DNA of 64,000 nt from Chryseobacterium oryzae (GCF_022811665.1 NZ_CP094529.1:2790001-2854000), one strand, 5' to 3'; shown: positions 15,761 through 25,630, counted from the stretch's first letter. A program made the numbers and translations. Notes: generated by a model not told the origin, from the sequence alone.

Positions 15761-18013
15761 ATGAATAAAAAACTACACTTTTATTTACTTTTCCTATTTT
15801 TTTGTTTCGCCCAAAATTTTAAGTCCCAAACCTTTCAATTAACAGGAAATCCCGTTAATACAACCGGTTGGGATGTAGTGCCTTCAGCAACGGTGAACAC
15901 AGATTTCATACAGCTTACAGCCGATCAGATCTCTCAGGTTGGGGGTATTAAGCTAAATGCTCCTATTAATCTGAAATATTGCGATAAATGGCGGGTAGAA
16001 TTCGATTTCAGAATAGATGGAAACGGCACAACTTCTTACGGAAAAGGTGACGGGCTTGCATTTTGGTATCTTGCAAATCCACCCGCTTCCTATACTGTAG
16101 GTGGAGGTCTTGGAATTCCTGCCAACGCAACAGGACTTATGGTTGGGTTTGATATTTTTAATAATGCTACCGAAGCTCAAATGAGCAAGGTGCATGTTTT
16201 ATACGGCACCAATAACGGAACTGGTTCTAATATTGAATACAACAATACTCCGGGAAGTACTTATCACACAGCCGATCTCATCAGTACACAACCTTTTGTA
16301 GGACCTAACTTTAAACACGTTGAAGTAACCGGCGAAGTAGACAGCAACAATCTTAGCAATTGGATTATTAAAATAAAGATTGATAATGTTTTAGTGGTCA
16401 ATCAAACATTTGCTCCATCGGGTGCAGCTGTAGGAATGACACAGGGATATTTTGGATTTTCGGCTTCCACTGGAGCTGCAAGTGCAAGACATTCAATTAA
16501 AAACGTGAAAGTTTTCACAGATAAAGTAAGCATTTTAAATTCTTCAATTACACAATCGGTTTGCCCAAATCCTTCTACCGGTTTTGGAACTATTAATCTA
16601 ACGGCTCTTAACTCTCAATTTGTCGCCAATCCTTCTGGTTATACATTTACTTATTCTGTAGGAGGAACAGTTATTTCGAACCCTACAAGCTATCAATTTA
16701 ATAGCAATACAACTGTAAATGTTATCATTAAAGATAATTCGGCATTACTTTGCGACAACCCTGATGGAACCATTAAACTTACGCTAGGAAATTTCAGTGC
16801 AAATAATGTTACGATTGCAGAATGCAACAATAATGGAGCTACAACTGCGGTTTTTAATCTTACATCCGCCTATGTATCTGCTGTTCCAGGGATTACTAAA
16901 AAATACTTCCGCACTTTAGCCGATTTAAATGCAGGTACAAATGAAATTACAAATCCTTCAGCATTTATTTCTGCTCCGGGAAAAGTATATGTGAAAGTAA
17001 CCACACCAGAAGGATGTACAGGAAATGCAGAGGTAACCTTAACATTCCATCCATTACCGGTTGCCCAAGATGCCATGTTAGAATCTTGCTTTATAGAAGG
17101 ACAAACATCTTGGGGAATGTTTAATCTTACCGCAGCCAACATTACTACCGAAACAGGAATAACAAAGAAATTCTACACTTCTTTTGACAATGCGATGAAT
17201 GGAATTAATGAAATCTCCACTCCTATCGCATATATTTCTCCTAATGCAGATGTATATGTAAAAGTTACTGCAGTGAGCAATTGTTTTGTCATCAAAAAAA
17301 TAAAACTAACCGTAACACAACCTGTAAAATCTAGTGTATTAAAAGATAAAATTATCTGCATAGATGCAAGAACTTCATTAGATGCCGGACCAGGATTTTC
17401 AGAATATTTATGGAGTACAGGTGCCACAACTCAATCTATTCAGGGAATTTCTGCAGGCGCATATTGGGTAAGACTTAAAACCGGAAACTGCTACACGTAT
17501 CAAACCGTTAATGTAAAAATTGCGGTAAATCCGGTAATTTCTAATATAGACATTAAGAATAATACGGCAACGGTAAATATTCTTGGTGGTACTGCTCCAT
17601 ATAAGTTCTCGCTTAACGGTATTAATTGGCAAGATTCTAATGTGTTTACAGATTTACCAAGAGGCGAAAATACATTCTATGTAAAGGATATTTATAATTG
17701 TGCCCCAATACACGTACAAATTACAATTCCTAATCTGGTAAATGTTATCACTCCGAATGGCGACAATGTAAACGATGTAATAGACTACACAGCATTAGCT
17801 TATAAAAAGAATTTAACATTTACTGTATTCGACAGATATGGAAATATGAAATATGAAGCTGATAAAATAAGAAATTACAAATGGGACGGAACCTCAGGTG
17901 GCAAAAAATTAACTACCGGAACTTATTGGTACACGATTTCCTGGAACGAAAACGACAAAAACAGCACTCCAACAGTATACAACGGATGGGTTCTGCTGAA
18001 AAACAGAGAATAA
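15761..18013 (+). CDS. Lectin-domain surface protein with T9SS type B sorting domain (paralogue 3)
   Basis: 750 residues. After a signal peptide (MNKKLHFYLLFLFFCFAQNFKS) comes an L-type (legume-like) lectin domain at about 24-250: it has the GDGLAFWYL core, the GFDIFNN metal/sugar loop and the GYFGFSASTGAA closing strand. The remaining part is homologous to the two surface proteins at 9066-13307: ADLNAGTNEI and CFIEGQTSWGMFNLT modules, LDAGPGFSEYLWSTGATTQS, and the gliding-type T9SS domain ending GWVLLKNRE. So this gene has the same rear half with a different, sugar-binding front. Likely a surface lectin acting in adhesion to glycans; the ligand is unknown. A weak promoter box TATCTTTA lies about 35 bases upstream, preceded by TTTG. 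Confidence 0.92.
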   Translation: MNKKLHFYLLFLFFCFAQNFKSQTFQLTGNPVNTTGWDVVPSATVNTDFIQLTADQISQVGGIKLNAPINLKYCDKWRVEFDFRIDGNGTTSYGKGDGLAFWYLANPPASYTVGGGLGIPANATGLMVGFDIFNNATEAQMSKVHVLYGTNNGTGSNIEYNNTPGSTYHTADLISTQPFVGPNFKHVEVTGEVDSNNLSNWIIKIKIDNVLVVNQTFAPSGAAVGMTQGYFGFSASTGAASARHSIKNVKVFTDKVSILNSSITQSVCPNPSTGFGTINLTALNSQFVANPSGYTFTYSVGGTVISNPTSYQFNSNTTVNVIIKDNSALLCDNPDGTIKLTLGNFSANNVTIAECNNNGATTAVFNLTSAYVSAVPGITKKYFRTLADLNAGTNEITNPSAFISAPGKVYVKVTTPEGCTGNAEVTLTFHPLPVAQDAMLESCFIEGQTSWGMFNLTAANITTETGITKKFYTSFDNAMNGINEISTPIAYISPNADVYVKVTAVSNCFVIKKIKLTVTQPVKSSVLKDKIICIDARTSLDAGPGFSEYLWSTGATTQSIQGISAGAYWVRLKTGNCYTYQTVNVKIAVNPVISNIDIKNNTATVNILGGTAPYKFSLNGINWQDSNVFTDLPRGENTFYVKDIYNCAPIHVQITIPNLVNVITPNGDNVNDVIDYTALAYKKNLTFTVFDRYGNMKYEADKIRNYKWDGTSGGKKLTTGTYWYTISWNENDKNSTPTVYNGWVLLKNRE

Positions 18014-18048
18014 TTTTTTTCACACTTCATATATTAAAATTAAGATGG

Positions 18049-18076
18049 AACCACTTCAAACGAAGTGGTTTTTTTT
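18049..18076 (+). terminator. Intrinsic terminator
   Basis: AACCACTTC (18049-18057), loop AAAC, GAAGTGGTT (18062-18070) and eight T. Ends the lectin-protein transcript. Confidence 0.92.
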
Positions 18077-18139
18077 ATAATATTTGCAAAGTAATTTTTA
18101 AATAAGCTTTTATTCATATTCTATTATTAAATTTGTTTT

Positions 18140-18769
18140 ATGAATTATTTGGAAGCACTAAGCAGAAGATATTCTGTAAAAAAATTTAATCCGGATCTTA
18201 AAGTTCCGGAAAGCAACCTTTTGAATATTCTGGAATCTGGCAAACTTGCGGCAAGTTCGCTAGGTTTGCAACCTTACAGAATTTTAGTGGTACAAAGCGC
18301 AGATATTATTCAGAAACTTATTCCTGCATTTTACAACCCTTCCCAGATTTCCACCTGTTCTCACCTTATTGTTATTGTATCCAAAAAGACGATTGAAGAC
18401 TCTTATATTGAAGGCTACTTTAGACATATTTCTGAGGTAAGAAATCTTGAAATCGAAAAACTGGATCTTTTTAAAAACAGCATCAATCAGCATATTACGC
18501 AGCAAACTGAAAATCAGCTTTTTGGGTGGGCAGAAAAACAATCTTACATCGTTTTGGCCAACCTTATGTATGCAGCAGCCATGGAAAATATCGACAGTTG
18601 CCCAATGGAAGGATTCCGACAAAATTTAATTGAAGAAATTCTAGAGATTGATACAGATAGAGAAAGGGTTACTGTAACGCTTGCTTTAGGCTACCGCTCA
18701 GCAGAAGACCACTTTCAACACATGAAAAAAGTGAGAAAACCAAACGAAAAATTGTTTAAATTTATTTAA
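18140..18769 (+). CDS. Nitroreductase-family NAD(P)H oxidoreductase
   Basis: FMN-dependent oxidoreductase of 209 residues that would transfer electrons from NAD(P)H to nitro compounds, quinones or similar acceptors. It opens with the FMN-phosphate binding block SRRYSVKKFNPDLKVPESN (about 8-26), has SSLGLQPYRILVVQS (about 39-53) and the C-terminal ALGYRSAEDHF-KVRKP segment that closes the flavin site. SCPMEGF is the usual central motif. Upstream a TAAATTTG box (18128-18135) ends five bases before the ATG. nadB follows after 30 bases, so all three genes to 21256 may be one transcript. The natural substrate is unknown. Confidence 0.9.
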   Translation: MNYLEALSRRYSVKKFNPDLKVPESNLLNILESGKLAASSLGLQPYRILVVQSADIIQKLIPAFYNPSQISTCSHLIVIVSKKTIEDSYIEGYFRHISEVRNLEIEKLDLFKNSINQHITQQTENQLFGWAEKQSYIVLANLMYAAAMENIDSCPMEGFRQNLIEEILEIDTDRERVTVTLALGYRSAEDHFQHMKKVRKPNEKLFKFI

Positions 18770-18799
18770 TACAAAAACAAAAGAGGTTTAAATTTAAAT

Positions 18800-20371
18800 A
18801 TGATAAAAGCAGATGTACTGGTAATCGGCTCCGGAATTTCCGGTTTGTCTTATGCCATAAAAATATCCGAACAGCTTCCTGATGCAAAAATTATTATTGT
18901 CACTAAATCTGATGAAGATGAAAGCAATACAAAATATGCACAGGGAGGTCTTGCGGTTGTTACAGATTTTAAAAATGATAACTTCGAAAAGCATATTGAA
19001 GATACCATGCGTGCAGGAGACGGCGAAAATAAACGGGATGTTGTAGAAATGGTCGTGAGAGAAGCCCCTGCAAGATTTAATGAAATCGTAGAATGGGGAG
19101 CAAATTTCGACAAAAAAAACGGAGAGTTTACGCTGGGAAGAGAAGGCGGACATACAGAAAACAGAATCGTTCATCACAAAGATATCACAGGTTTTGAAAT
19201 TGAGAGAGCACTCCTACAAACTGCAAAAAATAATCCCAATCTTGAGATTTTAGACCATCATTACGTTATAGATATCATCACGCAGCATCATGTTCCCGGA
19301 AAAAAACTCAATGAAGATGAAATAAATTGTTATGGTGCTTATATTTTAGATGAAAAATCAAAATCTATAAAAAAAATCACATCCAAAATAACTTTGGTTG
19401 CAACAGGAGGAGCAGGACATGTTTACAAAAACACAACCAATCCTACCATTGCCACAGGAGACGGAATTGCTTTTGTTGCCCGTGCAAAAGGAAAAGTAAC
19501 CAATATGCAGTACTATCAGTTTCACCCCACCGCTTTATACAGCAAGATAGACGGAATGCTGTTTTTAATTTCGGAAGCGGTAAGAGGTGATGGAGCCAAA
19601 CTTCGCACCAAAAAAGGTGAAAAGTTTATGCATAAATATGATGAAAGAGAAGAACTTGCATCCAGAGATATTGTTGCAAGAGCTATTGATGCTGAAATGA
19701 AAACTACCGGAGACGAATATGTAGGATTAGACTGTCGAGAAATGAATCATGAAAAATTTCTTGAACATTTCCCCAACATTTATAAAAAATGCAAAGACGA
19801 AGGTATCGATCCATTTACACAACTCATTCCGGTTGTTCCTGCATGCCATTATCTTATGGGAGGAATTGAAATTGATAAAGACGGACAATCTTCCATTAAA
19901 AACTTATTTGCAGTGGGCGAATGCACCAATTCCGGATTACATGGAGCCAACAGACTGGCTTCCAATTCACTTTTAGAAGGTTTGGTTTTCGGACATAATG
20001 CTGCCATGAAAACCGTTGAACTTTTAAAAGAGAACAATTTCAATTTTGAAGACCTTAAAGCAGTTCCGGAATGGAACGAAGAAGGAATGAAAATAATTGA
20101 TGAAATGGTGATTGTTTCATACCTTAGAAAACAACTTCAGGAGATGATGAGCGATCTGGTAGGAATTGTTCGCAGCAACAAAAGACTAAAAATGGCATCA
20201 CAAAAACACGCTGAAATTGAAGCAGCGGTAGACGAAATTTACCACTACTCTATTCTTTCCCCTCAACTTTCTGAACTTAGAAATCTTACAACTGTTGCAA
20301 ACCTCATCATAACCCAATCTATGGAAATGACAAAAAATAAAGGGGCATTCTACAACAAAGATTTAGTTTAA
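18800..20371 (+). CDS. nadB: L-aspartate oxidase
   Basis: First enzyme of de novo NAD synthesis: FAD-dependent oxidation of L-aspartate to iminoaspartate. The N-terminal FAD fold is DVLVIGSGISGLSYAIKI (about 5-22). The succinate-dehydrogenase-like catalytic region includes TKYAQGGLAVV, EGGHTENRIVHHKD, QFHPTALY and the active-site arginine in REELASRDIVARAID. CHYLMGGI and GLHGANRLASNSLLEG bind flavin and substrate. 523 residues matches the family. nadC follows 24 bases on, while nadA (quinolinate synthase) is not next to it and must be elsewhere. No NAD-type regulatory RNA was seen upstream. Confidence 0.97.
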   Translation: MIKADVLVIGSGISGLSYAIKISEQLPDAKIIIVTKSDEDESNTKYAQGGLAVVTDFKNDNFEKHIEDTMRAGDGENKRDVVEMVVREAPARFNEIVEWGANFDKKNGEFTLGREGGHTENRIVHHKDITGFEIERALLQTAKNNPNLEILDHHYVIDIITQHHVPGKKLNEDEINCYGAYILDEKSKSIKKITSKITLVATGGAGHVYKNTTNPTIATGDGIAFVARAKGKVTNMQYYQFHPTALYSKIDGMLFLISEAVRGDGAKLRTKKGEKFMHKYDEREELASRDIVARAIDAEMKTTGDEYVGLDCREMNHEKFLEHFPNIYKKCKDEGIDPFTQLIPVVPACHYLMGGIEIDKDGQSSIKNLFAVGECTNSGLHGANRLASNSLLEGLVFGHNAAMKTVELLKENNFNFEDLKAVPEWNEEGMKIIDEMVIVSYLRKQLQEMMSDLVGIVRSNKRLKMASQKHAEIEAAVDEIYHYSILSPQLSELRNLTTVANLIITQSMEMTKNKGAFYNKDLV

Positions 20372-20395
20372 CAGTAACTGATTATATCAACAAAA

Positions 20396-21256
20396 ATGAA
20401 AAGACCAAGCTACGCAACCAATAAAGTTTTAAAACAATTCATCAACAATGCATTAAAGGAAGACATTCAGGATGGAGATCACTCTACCCTTTCTACCATT
20501 CCTAAAGATTTGCAACAACAGGCAAAACTTTTGGTAAAGCAAGACTGTATTTTGGCTGGAGTAGAATTGGCAGAAATTATTTTTAAAACTTTTGATAAAA
20601 GCTTAAAAGTAAAAACATTTATAAAAGATGGTGAAACTGCTAAAGTTGGCGATGTAGCATTTATAGTTTCCGGAAGTGCGAGATCTATATTATCTACGGA
20701 AAGACTCGTTCTGAACTGCATGCAGAGAATGAGCGGCATTGCAACACTTACACACGATTGGGATTCCAGATTAATAGGATCTAAAACTAAACTTTTAGAT
20801 ACCCGAAAAACCACTCCCAATTTCAGAGTTTGCGAAAAGTGGGCAGTAGCTATCGGTGGTGGGACAAATCACAGATACGGACTTTATGATATGATAATGC
20901 TGAAAGATAACCATATTGATTACAACGGGAGCATTACCAATGCTGTAAAAATGGCAAAAGACTATATCAAAAAAAACAAGAAAAAACTTAAGATTGAAGT
21001 TGAAACCCGAAATCTAGAAGAAGTAAAAGAAGCCATCAAAGCAAAAGTTGACCGAATTATGTTGGATAACATGAATATTGATACCATGACTGAAGCTGTA
21101 AAACTAATTAATGGTTCTTGCGAAAGTGAAGCATCGGGAGGAATTACAAGAGAGCAACTGAAAGAAATTGCAGCTACAGGAGTCACTTTTGTTTCTGCCG
21201 GAGCATTAACGCACTCAGCAGAAAATATAGATTTAAGCCTAAAAGCTGTTAAGTAA
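20396..21256 (+). CDS. nadC: Nicotinate-nucleotide pyrophosphorylase (quinolinate phosphoribosyltransferase)
   Basis: Converts quinolinate and PRPP to nicotinate mononucleotide with loss of CO2, third step of de novo NAD synthesis. The signature RKTTPNFRVCEKWAV... with GGGTNHRYGLYDMIMLKDNH (about 138-175) contains the substrate-binding arginines and lysines. The barrel motifs EVETRNLEE, RIMLDNM and SEASGGI follow in order. 286 residues is normal. It is the last gene of the nadB-nadC unit. The only hairpin behind it (near 21311) is nearly all A/T. Confidence 0.97.
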   Translation: MKRPSYATNKVLKQFINNALKEDIQDGDHSTLSTIPKDLQQQAKLLVKQDCILAGVELAEIIFKTFDKSLKVKTFIKDGETAKVGDVAFIVSGSARSILSTERLVLNCMQRMSGIATLTHDWDSRLIGSKTKLLDTRKTTPNFRVCEKWAVAIGGGTNHRYGLYDMIMLKDNHIDYNGSITNAVKMAKDYIKKNKKKLKIEVETRNLEEVKEAIKAKVDRIMLDNMNIDTMTEAVKLINGSCESEASGGITREQLKEIAATGVTFVSAGALTHSAENIDLSLKAVK

Positions 21257-21468
21257 AAACATTATATTTTTAATAAAATCTTATCACTTTTGTTAAAAAA
21301 TAGATAATATGATTTTTTTCATACGAAAAATCATAAAAATCACAACATACTGAAAAACAGCGGAATAACACTTATCAAGACTGATTAAAAATTAACATAC
21401 AGTTAATAATAGTTAAAAATTATTTGTCGAATTTTGCAGAAAAATTAATTCTAACTATTATTAAGATT

Positions 21469-24033
21469 ATGAAATTAATCAACAAATCGATGCTTACTGC
21501 GATAATTGCATTATCTACAGCAAGCGTTTATTACGCACAAGAAGTAAAAGATACTGCTTCAAAATCGAAAGATATTGAGGAAGTAATCCTAAAAGGAGTT
21601 ACCGATATCGCTAAAGATAGAAAAACTCCTGTAGCAGTTTCTACTATTAAAGCAGCACAAATTCTAGAAAGACAAGGTAACCAAGAGCTTGTTGAATTAT
21701 TAAATACAACACCATCAATATATGCTACAAAAGGAGGTGGGGGTTTTGGAGACTCTCAGCTTTCAATTCGTGGTTTCGAAAGTAAGAATGTTGCTGTAAT
21801 GGTAAACGGTATGCCGGTAAACGATATGGAAACTGGTGCTGTTTATTATTCTAACTGGACAGGTTTATCTGATGTTACTAGTTTCTTACAAGTACAAAGA
21901 GGTCTTGGTTCTTCTAAATTGGCTATTGCATCTGTAGGGGGTACTATGAACTTCATTACAAAATCTGCAGACATGAAGAAGGGCGGAGTTGTAAGATTAG
22001 GTGTCGGAAACAATGATTTTCTTAAAACTTCATTTGCTTACAATACAGGTAAATCTGAGAACGGTTGGTCTTCATCTTTCTTGATGGCTAGACAATCTGG
22101 TGCTACATATATAGAAAATACAAATTATGAAGCATATACTTATTTCTTTGCATTAGGTTACCAACCAAGTGCTAAGCATAATTTGCAGTTTATGATCACT
22201 TCATCTCCGCAATGGCACGATCAAAGATCATACGCACCTTCAATCGCTAACTATATTAAGTATAATCCTGATCATGATAATACTCCATACAGAAGATACA
22301 ATTCTGACTTCGGATATTATACTGACGCTAGCGGAAACAGAGTAGCTCTTGCAAATGCAATGAACTATTATGCAAAACCAGTAATGATGTTGAACTGGGA
22401 TTGGACTATCAGTGATAAATCTACATTAAGTACTGTAGCTTACATGTCTAACGGACGTGGTGGTGGAGCAAGAAACCTTGGAGGTATTGCCGGAAAAGGA
22501 ATGAGTACGTTTTATGATAATGATGGCCATTATAATTATGACCAAATTTTCGCAGCAAACGCAGCTATAAATCCTAATACTGCGGCAGCTACAAGTACAC
22601 TTGTTCGTACTTCAAGTATCAACTCTCATAACTGGTACGGTGTCTTAATGAATTTCCAACATAAGATTAATGACAACTGGAATTTCTCAGTAGGTACTGA
22701 TGACAGATATTACTATGGTTACCATTACCAAGTATTATCTGATCTTTATGGCGCTTCAGGTTATAAAGATAACACTAACAAAAATGCACCTAACAGAGTT
22801 GTTAACAATATTTATGATTATAAAAAATTAAGCTGGAATCCTTTTGGTGGATCATTAGCTCCAATGGATCAAAGACTAGCTTTCAGTAACGATGGAGAAG
22901 TTCTTTGGTATAGTGGTTTCGGACAGGTAGAATATTCTAATGATAAACTATCTGCATTTTTACAAGGTTCAGTTTCAAACCAATCATATCAAAGAATTGA
23001 TGATTTTGTTCTTCCTGGATCACCTCAACAAGGGCAAATAATTGATAGAAAAACTGGATTTAAAGATCTTTTAGGTTATAATATTAAAGGGGGTGCAAAC
23101 TATAACTTAAACGAAAACAATAACGTATTTGCCAATATCGGTTATTACAGCAAACAACCTTTAATGAGTGCTGTTTACCCAAGTAATCAGCAGGTTGTAA
23201 ATCCTAATTTGACAAATGAGAAAATATTTTCTGCTGAATTAGGTTACGGTTTCAAAACAAACAATTTCAACACTAAATTAAATTTGTATAGAACCGAATG
23301 GAAAGATAGATTCTACAGAAGAGGTAATATACCTAATATCGACGGAAACGGAAATACAGGATATTCAGAAGTAAGTGGAATTACTCAGCTTCACCAAGGT
23401 GTAGAATTAGAAGCAAACTACAGATTAAACAAATTTATTGAGTTTAATGGTATGTTTTCTTGGGGAGATTACCAGTATAAAGGTAATGCAACAGGTGCAA
23501 ACTTCTTAGACGATAATACACCAGTTGCGATTAATGGTAACAACGCTTCTACTCTATATTTAGATAAAGTAAAAGTAGGTGGTAGTAACAATAACAGTAT
23601 CCCTCAAACAACAGCCTCTTTAGGTACAACAATTAGCCCCTTAAAAGGATTAAAAGTGTACGGTGGATGGCAATATACAGGTAAAATCTATTCTACACTT
23701 AATGTTGCAGAATTCCTTAAGCCTGGAAACGAATCGCTTAAGTTACCAGATTTTAATTTATTTAATGTAGGTGCATCTTATAAGATCTCTTTAAACAATC
23801 CTAATCAGTATTTTACTTTAGGAGCTAACGTTTACAACTTACTAGATACTACCTTTATTCAGGATGGTGCAACAAACATCAAAACAACGGATACAATTAC
23901 AGCTAATAATGATCCTGACAAAGGTAAAACTTATGAGCAAGCAGGTAGAACATACAAAGGTATTGCAGACGGAAACAGAGTTTTCTTCGGGTTTGGTAGA
24001 ACATGGTCTGCTACTTTATCTTTCAACTTCTAG
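21469..24033 (+). CDS. TonB-dependent outer-membrane receptor
   Basis: 854-residue receptor/transporter driven by TonB. ATG 21469 gives a proper signal peptide (MKLINKSMLTAIIALSTASVYYA, then QEV); an in-frame TTG at 21424 would spoil it. The plug domain runs from about residue 30 to 160 (IEEVILKG, TPVAVSTIKAAQILE, SQLSIRGFES, VMVNGMPVNDMETG, SVGGTMNFITK), and the rest is a 22-strand barrel ending in the aromatic WSATLSFNF. There is no N-terminal CarboxypepD-like domain and no SusD partner nearby, so it is not a SusCD polysaccharide system; metal-chelate or small-molecule uptake is more likely. Substrate unknown. The gene is closed by a terminator at 24063. Confidence 0.93.
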   Translation: MKLINKSMLTAIIALSTASVYYAQEVKDTASKSKDIEEVILKGVTDIAKDRKTPVAVSTIKAAQILERQGNQELVELLNTTPSIYATKGGGGFGDSQLSIRGFESKNVAVMVNGMPVNDMETGAVYYSNWTGLSDVTSFLQVQRGLGSSKLAIASVGGTMNFITKSADMKKGGVVRLGVGNNDFLKTSFAYNTGKSENGWSSSFLMARQSGATYIENTNYEAYTYFFALGYQPSAKHNLQFMITSSPQWHDQRSYAPSIANYIKYNPDHDNTPYRRYNSDFGYYTDASGNRVALANAMNYYAKPVMMLNWDWTISDKSTLSTVAYMSNGRGGGARNLGGIAGKGMSTFYDNDGHYNYDQIFAANAAINPNTAAATSTLVRTSSINSHNWYGVLMNFQHKINDNWNFSVGTDDRYYYGYHYQVLSDLYGASGYKDNTNKNAPNRVVNNIYDYKKLSWNPFGGSLAPMDQRLAFSNDGEVLWYSGFGQVEYSNDKLSAFLQGSVSNQSYQRIDDFVLPGSPQQGQIIDRKTGFKDLLGYNIKGGANYNLNENNNVFANIGYYSKQPLMSAVYPSNQQVVNPNLTNEKIFSAELGYGFKTNNFNTKLNLYRTEWKDRFYRRGNIPNIDGNGNTGYSEVSGITQLHQGVELEANYRLNKFIEFNGMFSWGDYQYKGNATGANFLDDNTPVAINGNNASTLYLDKVKVGGSNNNSIPQTTASLGTTISPLKGLKVYGGWQYTGKIYSTLNVAEFLKPGNESLKLPDFNLFNVGASYKISLNNPNQYFTLGANVYNLLDTTFIQDGATNIKTTDTITANNDPDKGKTYEQAGRTYKGIADGNRVFFGFGRTWSATLSFNF

Positions 24034-24062
24034 TACAAATAAATTAACTTTTATTACATACC

Positions 24063-24092
24063 AAAATCCCGGCTTTATCGCTGGGATTTTTT
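24063..24092 (+). terminator. Intrinsic terminator running into the next promoter box
   Basis: AAAATCCC (24063-24070) pairs with GGGATTTT (24083-24090), with a further GC pair inside, and a T run. The T run joins directly to TATATTTG (24092-24099), the -7 box of the following gene. Confidence 0.85.
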
Positions 24093-24099
24093 ATATTTG
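24092..24099 (+). promoter_or_regulatory. -7 box for the membrane protein gene at 24121
   Basis: TATATTTG, a full match to TAnnTTTG, 21 bases before the ATG. A -33 TTG is not visible because that place is taken by the terminator stem. Confidence 0.45.
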
Positions 24100-24120
24100 C
24101 ATCTAACAAAAATAAACATT

Positions 24121-24555
24121 ATGGATTTCAACATCATGCTTCAGGCACACCGTGGTTTTGCTTATTTAATCTTACTTGCAACTGCAGTTTTTGTCATAGC
24201 TCTTTTTGCAACCATGTTCGGATATTCCGGAAAAATTTCAAAACTTTTAAGAAAATCTACTTTATTTACATTAATTTTCTTTCACACTCAGGTTTTAATT
24301 GGTTTAATCATGTTATTCTTCTTTTCTCCGGGATTTAAAGCAGCAAAAGAATCAGGAATGTTGATGAAAGATGCTGTTCTAAGAAAAACTTATGTTGAAC
24401 ATCCAACTGCGATGATTATTGCAGCAATTTTATTAACGATTGTCAACAAAAAATTCAAAACCAACGATAAACTTAATATGAGTTGGGTAATCATGTCTTT
24501 AGTTGCTGTTGCACTAATGCTTTGGGCATTTCAGTGGGGCAGATTATTCGGATAA
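24121..24555 (+). CDS. Four-helix membrane protein with conserved-looking histidines
   Basis: 144-residue integral membrane protein with four hydrophobic helices (about 12-35, 46-69, 92-108 and 120-139). Three histidines lie at or near helix ends: H10 in LQAHRG, H55 in IFFHTQ and H94 in VEHPT. Such an arrangement is compatible with heme binding, as in small b-type cytochromes, and I recall relatives labelled as cytochrome b, but no certain family motif is visible. ATG 24121 was chosen over an upstream TTG at 24097, because the latter lies inside the promoter box. asd follows after 68 bases. Function unproven. Confidence 0.75.
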   Translation: MDFNIMLQAHRGFAYLILLATAVFVIALFATMFGYSGKISKLLRKSTLFTLIFFHTQVLIGLIMLFFFSPGFKAAKESGMLMKDAVLRKTYVEHPTAMIIAAILLTIVNKKFKTNDKLNMSWVIMSLVAVALMLWAFQWGRLFG

Positions 24556-24623
24556 AATTTAAATGTCTGATTTCTAAAATCGAGACAAAACATATCATTT
24601 AATTTTTAAATTTCAATAACAAA

Positions 24624-25616
24624 ATGAAAGTAGCTGTAGTAGGATCTACCGGAATGGTAGGTCAGGTTATGCTTAAAGTTCTCGAAGAGAGAAACTTCCC
24701 TATCACCGAATTAATTCCGGTAGCATCGGAAAAATCTATTGGTAAGAAGGTGAAGTATAAACAGGATGAACTTACCATCGTAAGCATGAACGACGCTATT
24801 GCTGCCCAACCAGATATTGCTATTTTCTCTGCAGGAGGTTCTACTTCCTTAGAATTTGCACCAAAATTTGCAGAAGCAGGAACCACAGTAATAGATAATT
24901 CTTCAGCTTGGAGAATGGATCCTTCAAAAAAACTGGTAGTTCCGGAAATTAATGCAGATATTTTAACGAAAGAAGACAAAATTATTGCAAATCCCAATTG
25001 CTCAACCATTCAGTTGGTGATGGTTTTGGGACCCTTGAATAAAAAATACGATCTTAAGAGAGTTATTGTTTCTACTTACCAATCGGTTACAGGCACCGGA
25101 AAAGCTGCTGTAGATCAGTTGAACGGAGAAATTTCAGGAGATGAATCTGTTGAGAAAGTATATCCTTATCAAATCTTCAAGAATGCACTTCCACACTGCG
25201 ATGTTTTTGCAGATGATGATTACACCAAAGAAGAGATTAAATTAATGAAAGAGCCTAAGAAAATTTTAGGGGACGACACATTTAATTTAACAGCTACCGC
25301 AGTAAGAGTTCCCGTACAAGGAGGGCATTCTGAAAGCGTTAATATTGAATTTGAAAACGAATTCGACTTGGATGAAGTAAGAAAAATTTTATCTGAAACT
25401 CCCGGAGTAGTGGTAATGGATAACGTTAAAAACAACAAATACCCAATGCCTTTGTATTCGGAAGGAAAAGATGAAGTTTTTGTAGGAAGAATAAGAAGAG
25501 ATCTTTCTCAGCCAAAAACACTTAACCTTTGGATTGTAGCAGATAATCTGCGGAAAGGTGCAGCAACCAACGCTGTACAGATTGCAGAATACTTGGTTGA
25601 AAAAAACTTAGTTTAA
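24624..25616 (+). CDS. asd: Aspartate-semialdehyde dehydrogenase
   Basis: Reduces aspartyl phosphate to aspartate semialdehyde with NADPH, the branch point for lysine/diaminopimelate, threonine and methionine synthesis. The N-terminal nucleotide-binding loop is VVGSTGMVGQVM (5-16), the nucleophile is C126 in NPNCSTIQ, and the substrate-binding block GGHSESVNIEF provides the catalytic histidine. 330 residues matches the short (Gram-positive/archaeal-like) clade common in this phylum. A terminator follows 15 bases after the stop. Confidence 0.97.
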   Translation: MKVAVVGSTGMVGQVMLKVLEERNFPITELIPVASEKSIGKKVKYKQDELTIVSMNDAIAAQPDIAIFSAGGSTSLEFAPKFAEAGTTVIDNSSAWRMDPSKKLVVPEINADILTKEDKIIANPNCSTIQLVMVLGPLNKKYDLKRVIVSTYQSVTGTGKAAVDQLNGEISGDESVEKVYPYQIFKNALPHCDVFADDDYTKEEIKLMKEPKKILGDDTFNLTATAVRVPVQGGHSESVNIEFENEFDLDEVRKILSETPGVVVMDNVKNNKYPMPLYSEGKDEVFVGRIRRDLSQPKTLNLWIVADNLRKGAATNAVQIAEYLVEKNLV

Positions 25617-25630
25617 ACTAACAAAAATAA

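Noticed and set aside
21311..21332. GATTTTT/AAAAATC hairpin after nadC as terminator
   Set aside because: Seven pairs of which only one is G-C, and no T run after it on the plus strand; too weak to list.
21424..21468. Longer N-terminus of the TonB-dependent receptor from TTG
   Set aside because: It would place 15 extra residues before a complete signal peptide; ATG 21469 is clearly better.
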